The position numbers were made by a program, and so were the translations under genes. Shown in pieces: positions 1 through 10,123 of a stretch of DNA of 64,000 nucleotides; position 1 is the stretch's first letter, and the number at the start of each line of letters is the position of its first letter. Below the pieces are notes generated by a model. It had not been told where the DNA came from. It worked only from the letters and a program-made list of their open reading frames with translations, and did not search any database. The stretch comes from Narthecium ossifragum (lineage: Eukaryota; Streptophyta; Magnoliopsida; Dioscoreales; Nartheciaceae): positions 6,698,779 through 6,762,778 of the forward strand of contig OY986971.1 in assembly GCA_963920575.1 (NCBI GenBank), given 5' to 3'.

Positions 1-212
1 CATCGAATGCACTCATGTTCACAGACAGAATTGCTGACAAGCTTACCTTTTCTTCACTATCCCAAAAAATGTTGTAAGACACTAAATACTACTTTCTCCC
101 TTCAATCAACTAATTGAAGCAACCCAAAAAACTAGGTTATTTAATAAAGGAACCATGATAACACTGCACGGATCTAGAAATACCAAAGAACATCTACTAG
201 AAAAGGTGTAGC
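1..212. repeat. Diverged direct repeat, copy 1
   Basis: This stretch resembles 1250-1482 in the same orientation. Shared blocks in the same order include the words AGACAGAA, CAAGCTTAC, ACTACTTTCT, AATTGAAGCAAC, TTAAATAAAGGA and GGATCTAGAA. The copies are about 1.25 kb apart and clearly diverged. The left edge is cut by the window. No coding potential was seen. Confidence 0.65.
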
Positions 213-1249
213 AAAATCTTCAGATTTAATGGTGATACAAGAATGGGGATAGCTGGTTTCCGTAAGGTTAGGCAAAAAGAACGAGAGATGGGAATAGTGA
301 GTAGTGGTTGCTTAAGTTAACAGGTCTGGTCAGATCCTTCCACCCAACCAATTGTGTTAAGGAAACCCAGAATCCGATTCATAATATTAGTGCCTATTGG
401 ACTGGACCAATTTGGAATTGGATCAGGATCCTAAGATCCAATCCAATTCTGCTAACCCGATGTTTGGATCTGATCTGGATCTTTGTAAATTCTTAGATCA
501 AGGATTGTGCGATCCCATGACCCGGTTCCCGATTGTAATAACCACACTCAATACTAGAAGCTTTGACTCACATTCCCACTTGGCAGCACAAGCAAAGTGT
601 AACGGCTCCAAAAAACTGACTTATGGGCGAAGATGTCGCGTAGTCGGGATGCTGCGTTAACATTGCAACAAGCCAATGTACCAATCCTTTGACAGTAATT
701 AGAGGTGTGTGATGTGGCATGAACATTGTTAGTTCAAATATAATGAATGTTAAACCCACATACAAGATTAGATCATTGATTCAAACTTTGATCATTCGAG
801 CAATTCATAGGAGACAAACTAACAGGGACATCAAAGTCAATTGGATTTGGATTCGTTAACAGACAATATATCTAATGTCTACCAGAATGCTTGATAAGTG
901 AATATGATACCAAAACCCGCAACTGATCACCTTCATCAAACCATATGGCACCAATTTCTCAAGAGTAAAAGCCCTTACAACACATCATGAAGGAAAGACA
1001 TAACTCATAAACACATAACTCATAAAAATGCTTTCACGTCAAACACATGTCAAATGAACATGTATATAGCTTGCACTCATGTACTTATGATTAAAGAAGC
1101 CTCACTGTTCATACATCTCTCTAGGCTTTCAACATTCATGTCTATTGACATACAACTTACATGAAAAAATGATCAAAACTTTTGAGAATTTTAGTTTCGA
1201 CTTGTCTAAGTTCACCTGCGAACAGAACATATACTTAAGTACTTCTCCC
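213..1249. other. Intergenic DNA, no gene recognised
   Basis: AT-rich sequence with only short open frames that lack recognisable domains. Around 340-490 there is a cluster of GGATC/GATCC words of unknown origin. I see no transposon ends here. Confidence 0.4.
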
Positions 1250-1482
1250 AATGGAATGACATCATATCATCATAGACAGAACTTATGGCAAGCTTACAAG
1301 TTCTTTCATGGTAGTTTCATTCCAAAAAGCTGTCTATGCCAAGGAATGTCGTAAACACCAAACTACTTTCTTCCATCAACCAACAAATTGAAGCAACTCA
1401 AAAAGCAGACATTAAATAAAGGATCCGAATTAACATCTCACATGGATCTAGAACTTCACAAGAAAATCTAGAAGAAAAGTTG
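1250..1482. repeat. Diverged direct repeat, copy 2
   Basis: Second copy of the repeat at the window start, same orientation. After about 1482 the two flanks no longer match, so this is a local duplication and not a long tandem array. The following stretch to 2070 holds no recognisable gene. Confidence 0.65.
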
Positions 1483-2077
1483 CAGCCTCCTATAGAAAAG
1501 TCCCACTTTCTCAAAGTTCCCCATTTTCCGCTTTCCAGTAGCTAAAAATTTGGTCGAAAAGTCATGGTGAAGACACTTGTAATTCGACGCATCATTTTAC
1601 CCTTTTTGTCCACCCAAAGTGCCAGATTTCTATCTCACTCATCGGCCAGTGCAGTGAACATGAAAAATAGTGCTGCTGAATCTTGGCAAATTAATCCATG
1701 TAATACAAAGACTTCCATGGAAAAGATCCTTAACAGGATTTGTTCAAGAATCACTCAAAATGCACCTCTATTTAATGGAGTAGTCTAAGGACCTACCCCA
1801 GTTTTCTATCCATATCTCCAGTTCAGCTCATCGATTTTAAATCCCTTCCTTACGGAACTCTAAACTGCCCACTTGCAAGCCTAGGAAGAAGAAGGAGATC
1901 AGCCAAGCCCTAGTTGAGAAGAGTAGTCAGACTCACTTTGAAAGCTAAATCTCCTATCAGAACAGGTATAAATCCTAAAGAAAATCCTCAACATTTGAGC
2001 CACCAATTCCCTATCAAACTAGGGAAATCAAGAACTAATCGGAAAGAAGAATAACCAAATCGCTTATTAAAACATAC

Positions 2078-2198
2078 CTAGATTATTACTGCGGCTAACG
2101 CCGTCGGCGAGGTCGATGAGGATAGTGGTGGCGATGGAGGAGGTGATGCTTAAAGGGACTTCGGCAGTCCTGGAGAGAACGAGGGAGATGCCCTGCAT
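2078..2198 (-). CDS. Possible first coding exon, unknown protein
   Basis: On the minus strand an ATG at 2198-2196 opens 40 codons free of stops. The frame runs to a canonical AG|GTATGT donor (exon end 2078, GT at 2077-2076). The encoded start reads MQGISLVLSRTAEVPLS and continues with a Ser/Thr/Ile-rich stretch; I do not recognise the family. It faces away from the DIM1/YLS8 exon across about 185 bp, which fits a divergent gene pair. No downstream exon could be identified between 1 and 2077, so the gene may be broken or its other exons are not recognisable by eye. It could also be 5' leader sequence with a chance frame. Confidence 0.3.
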
Positions 2199-2382
2199 TG
2201 CTAAGCTCGGACCGGATTTATATCGGTTCAGTTACAACTAAGCCAGCTCCCGGACCGACCATACCTAATTTAAATCGACTCGAGTTCTGACTCGAAAAAT
2301 CGAGGGATTCGAGAAGGAGAGTTCATTCGTCGCCCAACCGGAGAAGTATAGCAGCAGCGCAAGAGGAGCGAGAGGGAGGGAG
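2199..2382. promoter_or_regulatory. Putative divergent promoter
   Basis: A short interval between the minus-strand candidate exon and the plus-strand DIM1/YLS8 exon. It contains AT-rich TATA-like words (TTTATAT near 2217, ATTTAAAT near 2270) and repeated ACTCGA words around 2279-2300. The right part, from about 2330, is probably the 5' untranslated leader of the plus-strand gene. Its promoter role is inferred from gene order only. Confidence 0.4.
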
Positions 2383-2502
2383 ATGTCGTACCTGTTGCCC
2401 CACCTCCACAGCGGATGGGCGGTGGATCAGGCGATCCTCGCCGAGGAGGAACGCCTCGTCGCCATCCGCTTCGGCCACGACTGGGACGAGACTTGCATGC
2501 AG
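2383..2502 (+). CDS. YLS8: Orphan first exon of DIM1/YLS8 (U5 snRNP thioredoxin-like protein)
   Basis: Forty codons starting MSYLLPHLHSGWAVDQ and ending with the RFGHDWDETCMQ motif match the highly conserved N-terminus of the DIM1/YLS8 family. These proteins of about 142 residues have a thioredoxin-like fold, belong to the U4/U6-U5 tri-snRNP and act in nuclear pre-mRNA splicing. The exon ends at CAG followed by GCAGGG, so if it is spliced here the donor is a GC donor, not GT. I found none of the remaining ~100 residues (MDEVLASV onward) anywhere in the window. The downstream 61 kb is repeats plus an unrelated minus-strand gene. This is therefore most likely a truncated copy or a gene cut off by rearrangement. 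The family identity is certain from the sequence; the functional state is not. Confidence 0.9.
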
Positions 2503-3429
2503 GCAGGGTTACTCTACCTTTAACCTATTTTTTTTCCCTTCTTGATGTTGATGACGATGCCAATGGATAGAAGCATATAGCGGCGAGATAGGGTGGCGTT
2601 AGGGATTTTGGGGTAGGGCCCGATTCGAGAATGTCTAAAATTTAGGGTTTTGCTATTAGTTCTTGGAGTTTATGAGATTGGTCCTGACTTGTTTGAACAA
2701 GATTTTGTTTTCCTAGAAACAATGGACAAATTGAAACAACTAAAGGTGCTGTTTGGTTTTGGAAAAGGTTTCTTATTTTCGTTTTCTGTTTTCATTTTCT
2801 ATTTTCTGTTTTCATTTTTTGAAAATGAAAATATGAAAACACGTTTGGTTTGAAATGCTAAAAATCTGTTTCCTGAAAATGAAAACATGAAAATTTGTTT
2901 GGTTTGTAACTATAGTTTTTGTTTTCAATGAGTTTAGTTTTGTAACCTAGTTATTATTATTTATTTTATATTTATGTATTCTATAGATCATTAATATATG
3001 AGTTTGACATCTTTTTGTAATTATTATTTTGAAGCTATTGAATCTCATAATTCTTTTAATATAAATATATTTATTATATAAAATTAGGTGTATTCTATCA
3101 TGAGGTTAAAGATACCCGATCCAAGTTATGTCCTAATATATCATGCGATCAATATAAAGGCATATGGAAGGGGGTAGTGGGGGCTGACGGTTACCGGATG
3201 GTTAGGAGAGAGAGAGAGAGAGCAGTGGGGGTGGTGGTTCCCGCGTCAGGTGGCACGGGAGGCCCACCTGGTGGTCATATATTATAGCAATAATTTTTCC
3301 ATAAATACATCAGTTTAACTCTTAACTTAGCAAAATAGTAAAAATCAGAATTTAACAAAGTATATATTCAGATATTGACGGCTGGAATTGAGCCTGATCA
3401 GATCTGAATGGCTTAGATCCAATCAGGTC
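2503..3429. other. Non-coding stretch after the DIM1/YLS8 exon
   Basis: No exon was found. From about 2742 to 2935 there is a low-complexity block built from repeated TTTTC/GAAAA words (GAAAATGAAAA, TTTGGTTT), which could be part of a small miniature element. A short GA repeat lies near 3209-3223. The rest is AT-rich with no visible structure. Confidence 0.4.
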
Positions 3430-4090
3430 GGCTAGAGTTGGCTAAAAGCATATTGGAAAGGAAGGGGGAAGTAGATCGAAGAGTTAACACTCGCCGGACT
3501 TGGATCGGCGGCGAGGGCAAGTTGCCGGAGGTCGGGACTGGCAGAGGAGGGGTCGCCTAGGCTTAAGGACTCGATCCACCGGACTGGATCATCCGTTGCG
3601 GTGTGGTAGACAGTAGGATCAAGGAGGTCGGCGCCGGTGGTGCTTGGGGAAGAAGGTCGGGGCGATCTGGCGTTGACGAAGAGGTGGTGGTGGGCTTGAC
3701 GATCCAAGTCCGGTGACTGGGGCTCGGAATCCAGGCGACTGGGGAAGTGGAACGGCGCTGGAGGTGCTTGGTGAAGGAGGTCGGGGCGATCCAGCGTGGA
3801 CGAAGGGGTGGTGGTGGGCTTGATGATCCAAGTCCGGCGATCGAGGCTCGGAGTCCAGGCGACTAGGGAAGTGGAACGGCGCCAGAGGTGCTTGTTGAAG
3901 TGTAACGACGAATGGGGCTTGGAGTCATGGTGATTGCCGGAGGCGACGATGGGCGGCATGAGCGGCGAAGAGGTGGTCGTGGGCTTGACGGCGAAGAGGT
4001 GAAGGTGGGCTTGACGACGACAAGGGTGGCCGGAGTAGAGAGATTGGCTGCTGGCGGTTGGAGCTCCGGCGACGAAAGTGGAGACCATCG
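3430..4090. repeat. GC-rich tandem repeat, unit about 127 bp
   Basis: Two adjacent units (about 3637-3761 and 3762-3890) share words in order: GTGCTTGG, GGTCGGGGCGATC, GTGGTGGTGGGCTTGA, GATCCAAGTCCGG, GAAGTGGAACGGCGC. A third, partial unit follows to about 3940. Long open frames cross it on the minus strand, but they are Pro/Ser-rich products of repeat composition with no domain, so I do not call a gene. Confidence 0.6.
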
Positions 4091-4200
4091 AGAGATCGTC
4101 GCGGAGAACCCCGTCGGGAGAAAAGTTTCAATCGCGATCGAAATGGTTTCAATGTTTTAAGAAAATAATCGAAATAAGGAAATGGTTCTGAACCGTCTCC

Positions 4201-4215
4201 CTGACAACGGCGCCA
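4201..4215 (-). other. Primer-binding site of a truncated gypsy element
   Basis: The minus strand reads TGGCGCCGTTGTCAG, the primer-binding-site type used by Athila/Tat-like plant Ty3/gypsy elements. It lies just inside an LTR end at 4221. The internal region is lost within about 110 bp, where the GC-rich repeat begins. Confidence 0.65.
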
Positions 4216-4220
4216 AATTT

Positions 4221-6205
4221 TGATATCGCTCAAATGTGTCTCGCATAACGGTCACGGTGCAGTACAGCATAAGAGAGGTCGAACCCACATAGAGACAAGC
4301 AGGAAAGATCCAGAAACACAAATAACAATGTATCGGAAACAATTAAAAACGTAAGAGTTTAAGAAAGTAGATCGAAGATGTAACGATAAAATAAAGTTAA
4401 CGAAAGAAATCAGGATTTGGTTGAGGCTAGGCTTCATGAATCACTTTACTCGGATTTAGGTTCTTCTCTTCTCAATGGTTCATATAATACTCAGTTAAGG
4501 GATTCACATCCCAATCACCTTAATCGGAAAATATGGAACTATAAACCTAACAAAATATATAAATGTCTCTTCCTATGATTGATTCTTCCTTTTATAGCTC
4601 TAACTTCATCCTACCAAAACCTAAGAATATTTGATACCGGCTGTCACTATAGGCAACATATAGCAAAAGTTCATCGAGACAAAACCCTAACCCTATCTTA
4701 CTAGATCACTAAGAATACACAATACCAACTCTCACAATCGGTAATGCATAGCAAAGATTTCACGAGATAAAGTAGGTAAACAATAGATATAACCATAAGA
4801 CTATAAGATCATGAAAGAAACATGACTAAATTCATAATATTAATCATCCACATAGAAATCTATAATCTGAAAATAATCATTGAAAATTCAATACATAGAA
4901 AAGAGTTTAACAATAAAGTTTGAAATCTGAACCATTGTTGAAGAAGAAACCCTAATCCTTCATCCGCTTCCTTGTTTTCTCCCCCAAAAGCTCTATAGAA
5001 CCCTCTCTTGAAAGGCTGCAAATCTCGGATTAAATAATCATATATATAGGGGAACTCCCAAAATTAGGGTTTTGATTGAGTTGGACTTATGGTCCTTGCA
5101 GCCAATTCCGGTCGTAACTGGGTCCAATCCGTTCCGAATCCGAGAACGCGTCCAACACCAAAGATTTAGATTATGAAGTCTTCTGTCAAATCCCAAAGAT
5201 TTCATAATATGCCGAATTATCTAGAATATTTGGCGAATATTCTTCTGAGCTTCGACAGAACAGCTTTCCAGCTTGTGTAACTTGATCTATTCTTCAAATC
5301 TGCTATCACACCATCCAGAATCTCACACAATGTCCAACAGAAACGTTGTAGATCTCTGAGTCTTCTATCACATATCCAAATGTCAGAATATTCTGGCTTC
5401 CAGGGAATATTTTCCGAATATTGTCCTACCCGTCGACGAAACTGTATTTTTCCTCATTTTCCATAACCTAGGTCGCCCCGTGCATGATTGATCATGCCAT
5501 GAAGGAAGATTGATCATGCCATGAAGGAAGATCGATCATTTCAATCCTTGCTCTCTGCCACTTTGACGACGTGCATGCATGATCGATCATTAAGGGAGTG
5601 CTGATCGATCCTTTGAAATGATACTCTCTGTTATTGTTTAATTCACTTGAAGGATCGATCCTTCTCAAGTATATGATCGATCATTGCAAGTTGTGCTCTC
5701 TGTCGTGTAAATTTACTTAAATGATCGATCCTTTGAGAAATATGATCGATCCTTTGAGGAAAATGATCAATCCTTTGAAGTGTATGATCAATCCTGTGAA
5801 GTGGATGATCGATCATTACAAATTGTGCTCTCTATCACTTAAATGATCGATCATTTGAAGTGTATGATAGATCATTTATCCTGAGTATTTTCTCTTTTGC
5901 CACTCAGCCTGCGCCACTGGTGCTAAACATGCCATAACATTTTGTAGGAAACTTGAAATTGCGAACCGTAAACACTCTCGAAAACTAGACTTCCAGAGCT
6001 ATCCAACCATGTATAGCACATCATCTGGTCCATTCATAGAAGGTACAGTTTTGGTGTTAAAGACCCATCTTTGTTTCAATTTCCTGCATAATACAAATAA
6101 CTTTGTGAAGCAGCATATACGGACGAAATCATCTATATTAATCATGAAACTCAACAAATAAGCTGCTTTTAGTCATGTTCAGAGTGTAATTTCATGCACC
6201 CATCA
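4221..6205 (-). mobile_element. Athila-like gypsy 5' LTR (minus orientation)
   Basis: Begins with TGATATCGC next to the primer-binding site and probably ends at CACCCATCA, giving TG...CA ends on the minus strand (start TGATGGGTGCATG). The length is about 2 kb. The region near the primer site has the usual phrase of these LTRs (GGTCGAACCCACATAGAG). No second LTR or TSD is visible, so this is the remnant of a truncated element. It carries a dense array of GATCGATC palindromes at 5488-5880. The right edge is inferred from the TG/CA rule and a change of sequence character. Confidence 0.6.
5488..5880. repeat. GATCGATC palindrome array in the Athila-like LTR
   Basis: About fifteen copies of ATGATCGATCMTT-like palindromes are spaced roughly 20-40 bp apart, with the companion word CTCTCTG(T/C) at 5551, 5623, 5697 and 5828. 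The same cassette occurs in LTRs of other families in the window. Confidence 0.8.
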
Positions 6206-6644
6206 ATCGGCGATGCAGGTCGATGCAGTTCCTTCTTTTTCAGGTGGTCTTCTAGATGATGGCGTGACTTTCTCGTGGTGATCGCGGACTTGTAGTTTCG
6301 AGGAGTGCTTGAGGACCCTAGGTTTCACCATTTTCTTTTAACTATTGTACATTTGCAGTTATATTAAATGTATAATTTCCCTCTTCGAGGATTTGATTAT
6401 CTGTGTTAAATTATGTATTGAGGGTTGATGAAATTGCTGTATAAAGAAATGCTGAACCAAAACTTGTACAAATTTGTGGAATTATGATATTAGAATTGTT
6501 AGAGTTGTTATTTTAGATTTGTCGAACATTTGTAAACTGCACAGAGTTAAAATTGAGGAAATATAGAGGAGATTCTTGCCGTTTGATTTTAGATTCTAGG
6601 GTTGGTTCATGTCCCGGTCCGGATGGGTTTTCTGGGTCGGGTCG
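6206..6644 (+). mobile_element. 3' fragment of a Tekay-like gypsy LTR
   Basis: The left end carries the GATGCAGGT and GAGTGCTTGAGG words found near the same position of the LTRs at 54295-56659 and 61020-63550. The right end is the shared terminus GGTTTTCTGGGTCGGGTCGTGAC. Only about the last 440 bp remain, because the Athila-like LTR abuts on the left. Confidence 0.65.
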
Positions 6645-7942
6645 TGACCGGTACGCATGCATATAACGTATATGATTTAATAAGTAACATGATGAAATTT
6701 TAATATAAAGACTCACCTCAAGAGTCCGTTGTCATAATCCGTCGCAAGCAATCCGCACAACCCGATCTGATCGAGGCACGGTCTCCAACTAGCACTATGT
6801 TGGTAGGAATCGTCTAATGAGCACAATCTACGTACTAATAACTTCGCAGGCTAAAATCAGTGAGGTTGGATCTGGGAGAGTATATGATAGGCTCTCATGT
6901 TGTCATATATTAGCACTCACCTTTTTTTTGGCAAAAAAGGAACCGTACCACTATCAATCCTCTATCTATATATATATATATCCATCTAATGGATATACAT
7001 GAAAGTGGTTTAGAGGTTATCACAACCAAATCTTATACTTGGTTGGATATAGGATGGTTATAAAACAAATCTCTACCACCCACGAAGGATAAGAAAAGCA
7101 TTGAGATCTAAACCAACGAGATATCAAACAACCCAATTCTATGCTCTCAAATTAGCTAGAATACAACAACCGTATGTAAAGGATCGAAACAGCATCCTTT
7201 CAAAACCAAATCAAATCTCCCCTCAAAATCATGTTTAAGGTTAACCCCGCTAATATTTCGTAGATCCAGTCTTAGGTATATGATTGTCCCATCCAATCAT
7301 GTCCCTACAAATAGTGCTCTCTTGATCCGACGGTTCACAATGACTCAGTAGCTTGATGTTGGGATTCTTAATCCTCATTAAATTGATCAATTATTCTACT
7401 CAACAAGATACTAACCCAAATGGGTAGTGGATTCCAGTATTGAGTATCTGACTTATTATCAGAAGTAATCACGACCATCCAATAAACCTCCTTTGAGGAT
7501 CCTAAGATCAGACATGTCATCAAAATGATCGACCCTCCGACTAGAGCAAACAGATCTCTCAGGTCAAACGACTAATTCGGTTACGTGCAAGAGAACCAGA
7601 TGTTAATAGCAGTGAATGTTTCAGAGTCTGGGTTCTCATTTCAACTTTCAATGTGCTAACATGCACACCCACTTGCTAGTGTAGAATCTCTACTCTAATT
7701 GTTGAGAATAACCATTACTATATTATAGTCACTACGCAAAGTGGCAACCTTCTAAGTGAAATGTCAAGTTTCATCCATAGTTGTGAAAATACAGGAACAA
7801 GAACTTGATTTGTCAGTTCTCCTCGTGATAGCTGAAGCTCATCACCTGACTATCCTTTAATGGTCATGTGGACTAAACTTAGTATCATATGCATTCTAAC
7901 ATCACATGTAGAAAAAGAAGCCATAATAAATGCAATAATTAT
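6645..7942. other. Unresolved repeat-like region, probably copia-derived
   Basis: No open frame longer than about 60 codons and no recognised domain. A TA microsatellite lies at 6967-6981. The right end (TTAAGGGCACCA near 7970-7981) and the adjacent AT-rich text look like the edge of a copia LTR on the minus strand, joined directly to the truncated gag at 7943-8653. I could not find a TSD. Confidence 0.35.
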
Positions 7943-8653
7943 TCAATTAATGTCTGAAAATAGACTTTTAAGGGCACCAACACTAACAGTTCCGGCTGGC
8001 CATTGATAGTTGTTTGAGGCCATTTCTTCCAAAAGAGAGGTAGCATCATCAACTGTCTTTGACATCAAAGTTCCACCAGCAGCAGCATCAACTATGGTTC
8101 GAAGCTGTCCATTTAACCCATTGTAGAACATCTGTACCTGCAACCAGTTCGGCAGTCCATGTTGAGGGCAGCGTCGAATCATGTCCTTATACCATTCCCA
8201 TGCTTCATATAGAGATTCAAAATCATTTTGCTTAAATTGACCAATCTCACTCTTGAGGTGAGCTGTTTTTGCAGGTTGAAAGAATTTAGCAAGAAACTTT
8301 TCAGCCATGTCCTGCCTGCTAGTGATACTTCTTGGCTGTAGAGATTGTAGCCAACCTCTTGCTTTATCCCTCAAAGAAAAAGGAAACAATCTCAGTCGAA
8401 TGGTGTCTTCAGTAACACCATTAATCTTTACCGTGACGCAAATCTCCAAAAACACCGCCAAATGTATATTAGGATCATCAAGTGGTCATCCGCTGAATTG
8501 AGATTGCTGCACCATGCTGATTAAGGCTGATTTGAGCTCGAAATTGTTGGCATTAATGGTTTGACGCCTTATACCTGAGTAGTTGTTATTCACCACTGGT
8601 CGAACATAATCCTTCAATGTCCATGGAGGATTTTCTGGTTGTTCCTCCACCAT
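7943..8653 (-). pseudogene. Gag of a truncated Athila-like gypsy element
   Basis: The minus-strand frame starts at an ATG at 8653 (MVEEQPENPPW) and runs to about 7980 with one in-frame TGA at 8488-8486. After the stop the frame is long and strongly conserved: RLRLFPFSLRDKARGWLQSL, FLAKFFQPAKT, NDFESLYEAWEWYKD, RRCPQHGLP and MFYNGLNGQ are hallmarks of the retrotransposon gag capsid domain in non-chromovirus plant gypsy elements. Gag forms the virus-like particle in the cytoplasm. The homology ends at NNYQWP, and the remaining codons belong to the neighbouring repeat. Protease and polymerase are missing to the left, so the element is truncated and defective. It is oriented away from its primer site (8826-8841) and LTR (8847-10123). 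Confidence 0.88.
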
Positions 8654-8825
8654 GGCTAGTACTTTCTTTTTCCTTCGTATCCTAAAAGTTCTTTCAATCT
8701 CCGGATCAAAAGGAATGATTCAAGATGTCCGGAACGGCGCATCCAATGTCAAAACACACCTGTAAAATATTCTAAATTAAAACCAATATTAATTAGTATC
8801 GATATTGGCAAAAAAATAAAAATAA

Positions 8826-8841
8826 CCCGGCAACGGCGCCA
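8826..8841 (-). other. Primer-binding site of the second Athila-like element
   Basis: The minus strand reads TGGCGCCGTTGCCGGG, five bases inside the LTR end at 8847 and about 170 bp before the gag ATG. Order and spacing are as expected for a gypsy 5' end. Confidence 0.75.
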
Positions 8842-8846
8842 AAAAA

Positions 8847-10123
8847 TGATCAGTGCAAAACTGCAAGTGCACAATATCGTAGTTTTATAATAGAATAATG
8901 AGAAGGGTGTAGTCCTCATGGATTGATAACGTGTTTTGCCAAGTACGGAATTTATACTAATCTCGGTTTTATCTAGAAAAATCAGTAAGATAGATCGTAG
9001 TTATAAACTGAATTTAAAATCAAAATGAAGAAATAAAGATAGTGGTTCGATTGAAGAATCAATGAGAATTAATTCTAGGAAAACTGATTTCACCTAATCT
9101 ATCTCTATGGCTTTCTTATCTAACTATTTGAATTCAACTCTCTGTGTTTGTCACCAAGACCTTATAAATCATCCAATAGCCTCTTTCGATAGTCAATTGA
9201 ATCTTTTCCTGATCATTAGTTCACATTAAGAGTATGCAAATTAATAGAACAAGAAAGCATTAAAATTGATGAGTCCTTTCTTAAAACTACATAGGTTCTT
9301 ATAGGTCTTTCAATCCTATGTTTCCCTATGTTGAGCTAAATGAAAGTCTATCTTGTAATTCTCTCTTTCGAAAGCAAATTACAATAATTACCAGTTCATC
9401 TAATAAATGGCCAGTCAATTAGAAGCAATAAGCTTAGAATAACTCAAACAAACAAATCAGAGAATCAATCAAATTAGAATAGAAAAGAAACCATAGATTG
9501 AGGCCAGATTACATCATTTCCCTAAAATAGAATTTCTTAGCTCACGTTGGAAATTAAACTCAACATTAAATTCAACATGAGAGGAATTTTAGAGCAAGAA
9601 AGACTCGATTGGAGTCGAAATAGTTTGTATTGATTGATCTGCATATGGCTGAATTCTCTCCTACTTGCTGAAAATTCTACAACTCCTCTTCAGATAGCTG
9701 TCACCTTGAAATCTGTCTCCTTGATTCAGCTTCTCCCCTTCTCTGGTTCTCTGCTCTCTGCTTCTGCTTAGAAATTCCTGGCGCCTTCCTCCTTTTTTTT
9801 CTCATTCTGTTTCAGCCCACAGCCTATGCCAACAACTTAACAAATTCGGTTCAGATTTGATTTTTAGTTTTCAAATCTGCTGTTGTATGTATTAAGACAT
9901 GCATTTAACTTCAGCAAGTGGGCTTTCATAGGAGTTGGGCTGAGTCCTCCAACATGATTGGTTGTCGAGACATGTTTCTGCACCCCCTTTAAAGCTGAAT
10001 AAAAATAAAACTAAGTGAAATTGAAGCTTAGACCCAACTAAAACAAGTAGAATTGGACCTAAAACTGCAGTGAAGATGTGATAAAACATTAGAAGTCATG
10101 CGAGTCATCAAACACACTTATCA
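8847..10123 (-). mobile_element. Athila-like gypsy 5' LTR, 1277 bp (minus orientation)
   Basis: On the minus strand it starts TGATAAGTGTGTTTGATG and ends GCACTGATCA immediately before the primer-binding site, giving TG...CA ends. Its sequence differs from the LTR at 4221-6205, so it is a different subfamily. The partner 3' LTR and a TSD are not visible because the element is truncated in gag. Confidence 0.75.

Noticed and set aside
1564..1788. Small plus-strand frame with a mitochondrial presequence-like N-terminus
   Set aside because: No homology recognised, no conserved context and only 74 codons; a chance frame is more likely.
5488..5880. CRISPR-like array
   Set aside because: The palindromes are short and degenerate, with irregular spacing, in a plant LTR; there is no array architecture of uniform repeats and spacers.
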